From SMTZ1-83 sp048884925 (GTDB lineage: Archaea; Asgardarchaeota; Thorarchaeia; Thorarchaeales; Thorarchaeaceae): a DNA stretch of 8,086 nucleotides. The notes under the pieces are model-generated. The model searched no databases. It was not told the DNA's origin and worked only from the letters and a program-made list of their open reading frames with translations. Numbering within the stretch: position 1 is the first letter of the stretch; every line of letters begins with the position of its first letter. Location: the NCBI GenBank assembly GCA_048884925.1, contig JBHLQK010000145.1:1-8086 (forward strand), read 5' to 3'. Position numbers and translations under genes: made by a program. This document shows, one piece after another, positions 5,991 through 8,086 of this stretch.

Positions 5991-6689
5991 TTGCAGAAGA
6001 TCTCAGAGGAGGACTTCAAGCAGCGTTATTTTGAGATTATGACAAAACCACTCCCTGAAGACCCCGAACAGATAGAGTTCTTGTATGAACGAATTGTGAC
6101 CCTGATCGAGTTTACAGTCGCTCGTGCAGAATATTACGAGAACATCAGGCAGGAGAATGCCTCGACCTCAAACGCATTGGTAGGTCTCGCGATTGCAGGG
6201 CTTGGACTCATATACACAATAGTCACAGAGTCCAATTGGATGTATCATCCAGCTACCTATCTTTTCGTCCCTCCGTTGTTAGTCCTTCTCATTGGTGGAA
6301 CAATAAGCGTGTTCAGACACCACCTAGACTCGAGGTTCGAGTATCCCCATCAAAAATACGACTGGATAGAGGAACGGTGGTACTTCAAGAAGAACATCCC
6401 TGCCTTTGAGAAGCTGCTAAAGGAGAACGAAACTGACACAAAGAAGACGCAGGATGCGTTCCTCAGCGACCTTGAGAGGGAGTTCAATAGAAATACAGAC
6501 ATTAGTATGGAGAAGGCAATTCCATTAGACAAAGCGAACTTGGTGATTCTCTACATTGTCACCGCCTACAAGAAGAAGTTCGCAAAACTGATATCGAATA
6601 TTCATACATGGAGCTTCATTCTAGCTGGATTAGTGTTGGGCATATTTGCAGTATATTATTCTCTATTTGTGATTCCGTTTGTTCCTTGA
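5991..6689 (+). CDS. Three-helix membrane protein of unknown function, with large charged internal region
   Basis: No family recognised with confidence. From the TTG start it has 232 residues: a charged helical N-terminal part (1-58), two close membrane helices (about 61-78 and 89-107), a charged helical region of about 100 residues (108-205) rich in K, E and D, and a third helix (about 206-229) near the C-terminus. FRHH and KKKFAK flank the helices and suggest that the large region is cytoplasmic. The 2+1 helix plan with a KKKFAKL stretch before the last helix is reminiscent of the two-helix SLATT/DUF5706-type membrane effectors, but this is a topology resemblance only and no nucleotide sensor lies nearby. 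An in-frame ATG at 5862 overlaps the previous stop as ATGA and would add 43 residues. I reject it because those residues cover an inverted repeat and a ribosome site and do not look like a protein start. Confidence 0.75.
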   Translation: MQKISEEDFKQRYFEIMTKPLPEDPEQIEFLYERIVTLIEFTVARAEYYENIRQENASTSNALVGLAIAGLGLIYTIVTESNWMYHPATYLFVPPLLVLLIGGTISVFRHHLDSRFEYPHQKYDWIEERWYFKKNIPAFEKLLKENETDTKKTQDAFLSDLEREFNRNTDISMEKAIPLDKANLVILYIVTAYKKKFAKLISNIHTWSFILAGLVLGIFAVYYSLFVIPFVP

Positions 6690-6794
6690 GCTTGAATATT
6701 GGCAGACCTAGGGTATCTGCGTAAGCGATAAGATTGTGTTTCCAACAGACTGATTAGATGAAGGCGGGCCCATTCATAGATCAGGTAGTGTCAG

Positions 6795-7607
6795 ATGGTC
6801 GCGAAACAAGGGATAGAGATTGTGTTTCTAGGGACCGCTGCAGCAATCACCTTGCCAGCATTCTTCTGCACGTGTAGCACTTGTGAAAAAGCGCGTGAGA
6901 ATCCTAGTCTGCGAAGAACTCGATCTTCACTTGCGCTCCTTGGTGAAGAGACCACAGTCATAGATGTTGGACCAGATATAGAACACCAACTGGAGAGAGA
7001 GAGAATCAGAAAAGTGGATAACATCTTCATTACGCACTGGCACTACGACCATATCGCAGGTCTTGTTGGATTCTTCGAGCCAGTCAGCATTACCAAATGG
7101 GGCCGGATCAATCTCTATGGTACAGAGGATGTCATTGCTCGTTTTGAGCGGGACTACCCATGGAGGAAGGACTGGTTCGAGCTTCACACCATCGAGCCTG
7201 GTGATAGAATTCAGCTCAAAGATGCCACCTGGGAGGTTGTCAAGACCACGCATACCGAGAACAGCGTTGGCTATATTGTAGAGGCTCAAACAAAGTTCGC
7301 CTACCTTGTGGATGGGGTTGTCCCACCTCCTGAAACAATCAGTAGACTAGATGGGCTAGACTTTTTGATCATAGAGGCGACAATGGACTCTCTGGATGTT
7401 GAATGGCACAACTTCCAACTTGATGATGCTGTGCAATTTTGGAAGCAGACTGGTATTTCGAAATGCATCCTCACTCATCTTTCGTGTCACAGCTGGAAGG
7501 AAGGGCAGCTGATATCAGGCATGACCCCAACAGAAAGAAAGGATTTCGAAGGCAGGCATCCAGGTCTGACGTTCGCATTTGACGGAATGCGTGTCTTACT
7601 GGAATGA
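6795..7607 (+). CDS. PhnP-like metallo-beta-lactamase-fold hydrolase
   Basis: A 270-residue metal-dependent hydrolase, probably a cyclic phosphodiesterase, cytoplasmic. Near the N-terminus FLGTAAA (11-17) is followed by CTCSTC (C25, C27, C30) and a following RxxPSLRRTRSS-like stretch. This matches PhnP, where such cysteines hold a structural zinc. The metal-binding motif HWHYDH (81-86) supplies H81, H83, D85 and H86. H153, D173 (in YLVDG) and H228 (in LTHLSCH) complete the two-metal site, and the HNFQLDDAV stretch (205-213) matches PhnP's HxxxxxA segment before the last histidine. PhnP cleaves phosphoribosyl 1,2-cyclic phosphate in the C-P lyase pathway, but no other phosphonate gene is present here, so the substrate is open. 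The 105-base upstream gap (6690-6794) shows only a weak hairpin (GCAGA/TCTGC, 6702-6720). AGGTAGTG, four bases before the ATG, is a weak ribosome site. It converges on the dehydrogenase gene with a 26-base gap. Confidence 0.9.
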   Translation: MVAKQGIEIVFLGTAAAITLPAFFCTCSTCEKARENPSLRRTRSSLALLGEETTVIDVGPDIEHQLERERIRKVDNIFITHWHYDHIAGLVGFFEPVSITKWGRINLYGTEDVIARFERDYPWRKDWFELHTIEPGDRIQLKDATWEVVKTTHTENSVGYIVEAQTKFAYLVDGVVPPPETISRLDGLDFLIIEATMDSLDVEWHNFQLDDAVQFWKQTGISKCILTHLSCHSWKEGQLISGMTPTERKDFEGRHPGLTFAFDGMRVLLE

Positions 7608-7633
7608 GGCCATGATTTCAATTCATAGACCAT

Positions 7634-8086
7634 CTACTCAGAAGAATCCAATCCAAGGGCCGACTCGATCATGTCTATCCACCTTACCTGCTGGGGCCAC
7701 ATTTGTCCAGCGCTTATACCACCATCCACAACCAGTGCATGTCCAGTGACAAAGCTCGAGTCATCACTTGCTAACCAGAGTGCCGCGTTCGCGATGTCCG
7801 CTGGTAGACCAGCACGTCGGATTGGTTGGGCTTTCTCGAAAAGACGAGTCAAATCGTCATAGGTCTTGGCACTTTCAGCACTAGACATTCCCTTAGATGC
7901 ACCAAATATGGAGGTCACAATCGAACCCGGGCAGATAGTGTTCACACGGATTTTGTAGTACGCTAATTCCATCGCTACTGTGCGAGTCAGTTGGATGACA
8001 GCTGCCTTGGCTGCACTGTATGGGTGATTCTGCGATATACCGCGTAGACCAGCTATGCTTGAGATGTTTATAATGTTCCCTCCACC
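7634..8086 (-). CDS. Short-chain dehydrogenase/reductase, C-terminal part (cut by window edge)
   Basis: Cytoplasmic NAD(P)-dependent oxidoreductase of the classical SDR family; substrate not determinable. The frame is open to the last base and gives 150 residues, about 60% of a usual 250-residue SDR. The N-terminal nucleotide-binding GxxxGxG part lies outside. Visible residues: NISS with the catalytic serine (residue 10 of the fragment), 13 residues before the YSAAK motif (Y23, K27), then IRVNTICPG, the PIRRAGLPADIANAALWLASD helix and the closing GHALVVDGG. A C-terminal extension of about 25 residues (QMWPQQVRW onward) follows. An ATG at 7972 is internal (the M of VAMELA) and is not the true start. 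Convergent with the PhnP-like gene. The substitution IAGLRGISQNHPYSAAK is typical of the family and nothing is missing in the part seen. Confidence 0.93.
   Translation of the reverse strand, partial: GGGNIINISSIAGLRGISQNHPYSAAKAAVIQLTRTVAMELAYYKIRVNTICPGSIVTSIFGASKGMSSAESAKTYDDLTRLFEKAQPIRRAGLPADIANAALWLASDDSSFVTGHALVVDGGISAGQMWPQQVRWIDMIESALGLDSSE

Noticed and set aside
6927..7289. 120-codon minus-strand frame
   Set aside because: Shadow of the PhnP-like hydrolase gene, whose catalytic motifs are intact on the other strand.

Overview
This window is most likely archaeal chromosome. Predicted promoters are TATA-like with no bacterial -35/-10 pattern. Shine-Dalgarno sites are GGAG-type, and TTG is used often as a start codon. 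Two genes encode large secreted proteins, each tethered by one C-terminal-side membrane helix. The sequence style (signal peptide, long beta-rich exterior, one helix, then either a short basic tail or a winged-helix tail) resembles Asgard archaea of the Thorarchaeota type, but no phylogenetic marker is present, so this placement is tentative.

Layout. (1) 88-1416, minus: membrane-anchored, probably seven-bladed beta-propeller. (2) 1657-3195, plus: 512-residue soluble protein of unknown function, divergent from gene 1. Its stop codon overlaps tail-to-tail with gene 3. (3) 3192-5084, minus: single-pass membrane protein with two predicted extracellular carbohydrate-binding-like domains and a cytoplasmic winged-helix-like domain. 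This looks like a one-piece surface sensor and is the most interesting gene here. (4) 5085-5409: divergent promoter region with a TATA-like box for each side, a perfect 7-bp-arm palindrome and a leader hairpin. (5) 5410-5865, plus: small secreted protein of the IDIKP-type beta-domain family with a DxDxDG calcium-type loop. (6) 5866-5990: a strong inverted repeat followed by a T-rich TATA-like element. (7) 5991-6689, plus: three-helix membrane protein of unknown function. (8) 6795-7607, plus: PhnP-like metallo-beta-lactamase-fold hydrolase with a full metal-ligand set. (9) 7634-8086, minus: C-terminal 150 residues of a classical short-chain dehydrogenase cut by the window edge.

The genes do not form one obvious operon. 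Genes 1, 3 and 4 all act at the outer cell surface. Gene 3 could couple an exterior ligand to transcription, and the palindromes next to it and next to genes 4 and 5 are candidate operators. That link is inference. The last two genes look like ordinary metabolic genes. No RNA gene, CRISPR array, insertion sequence or phage gene was seen.
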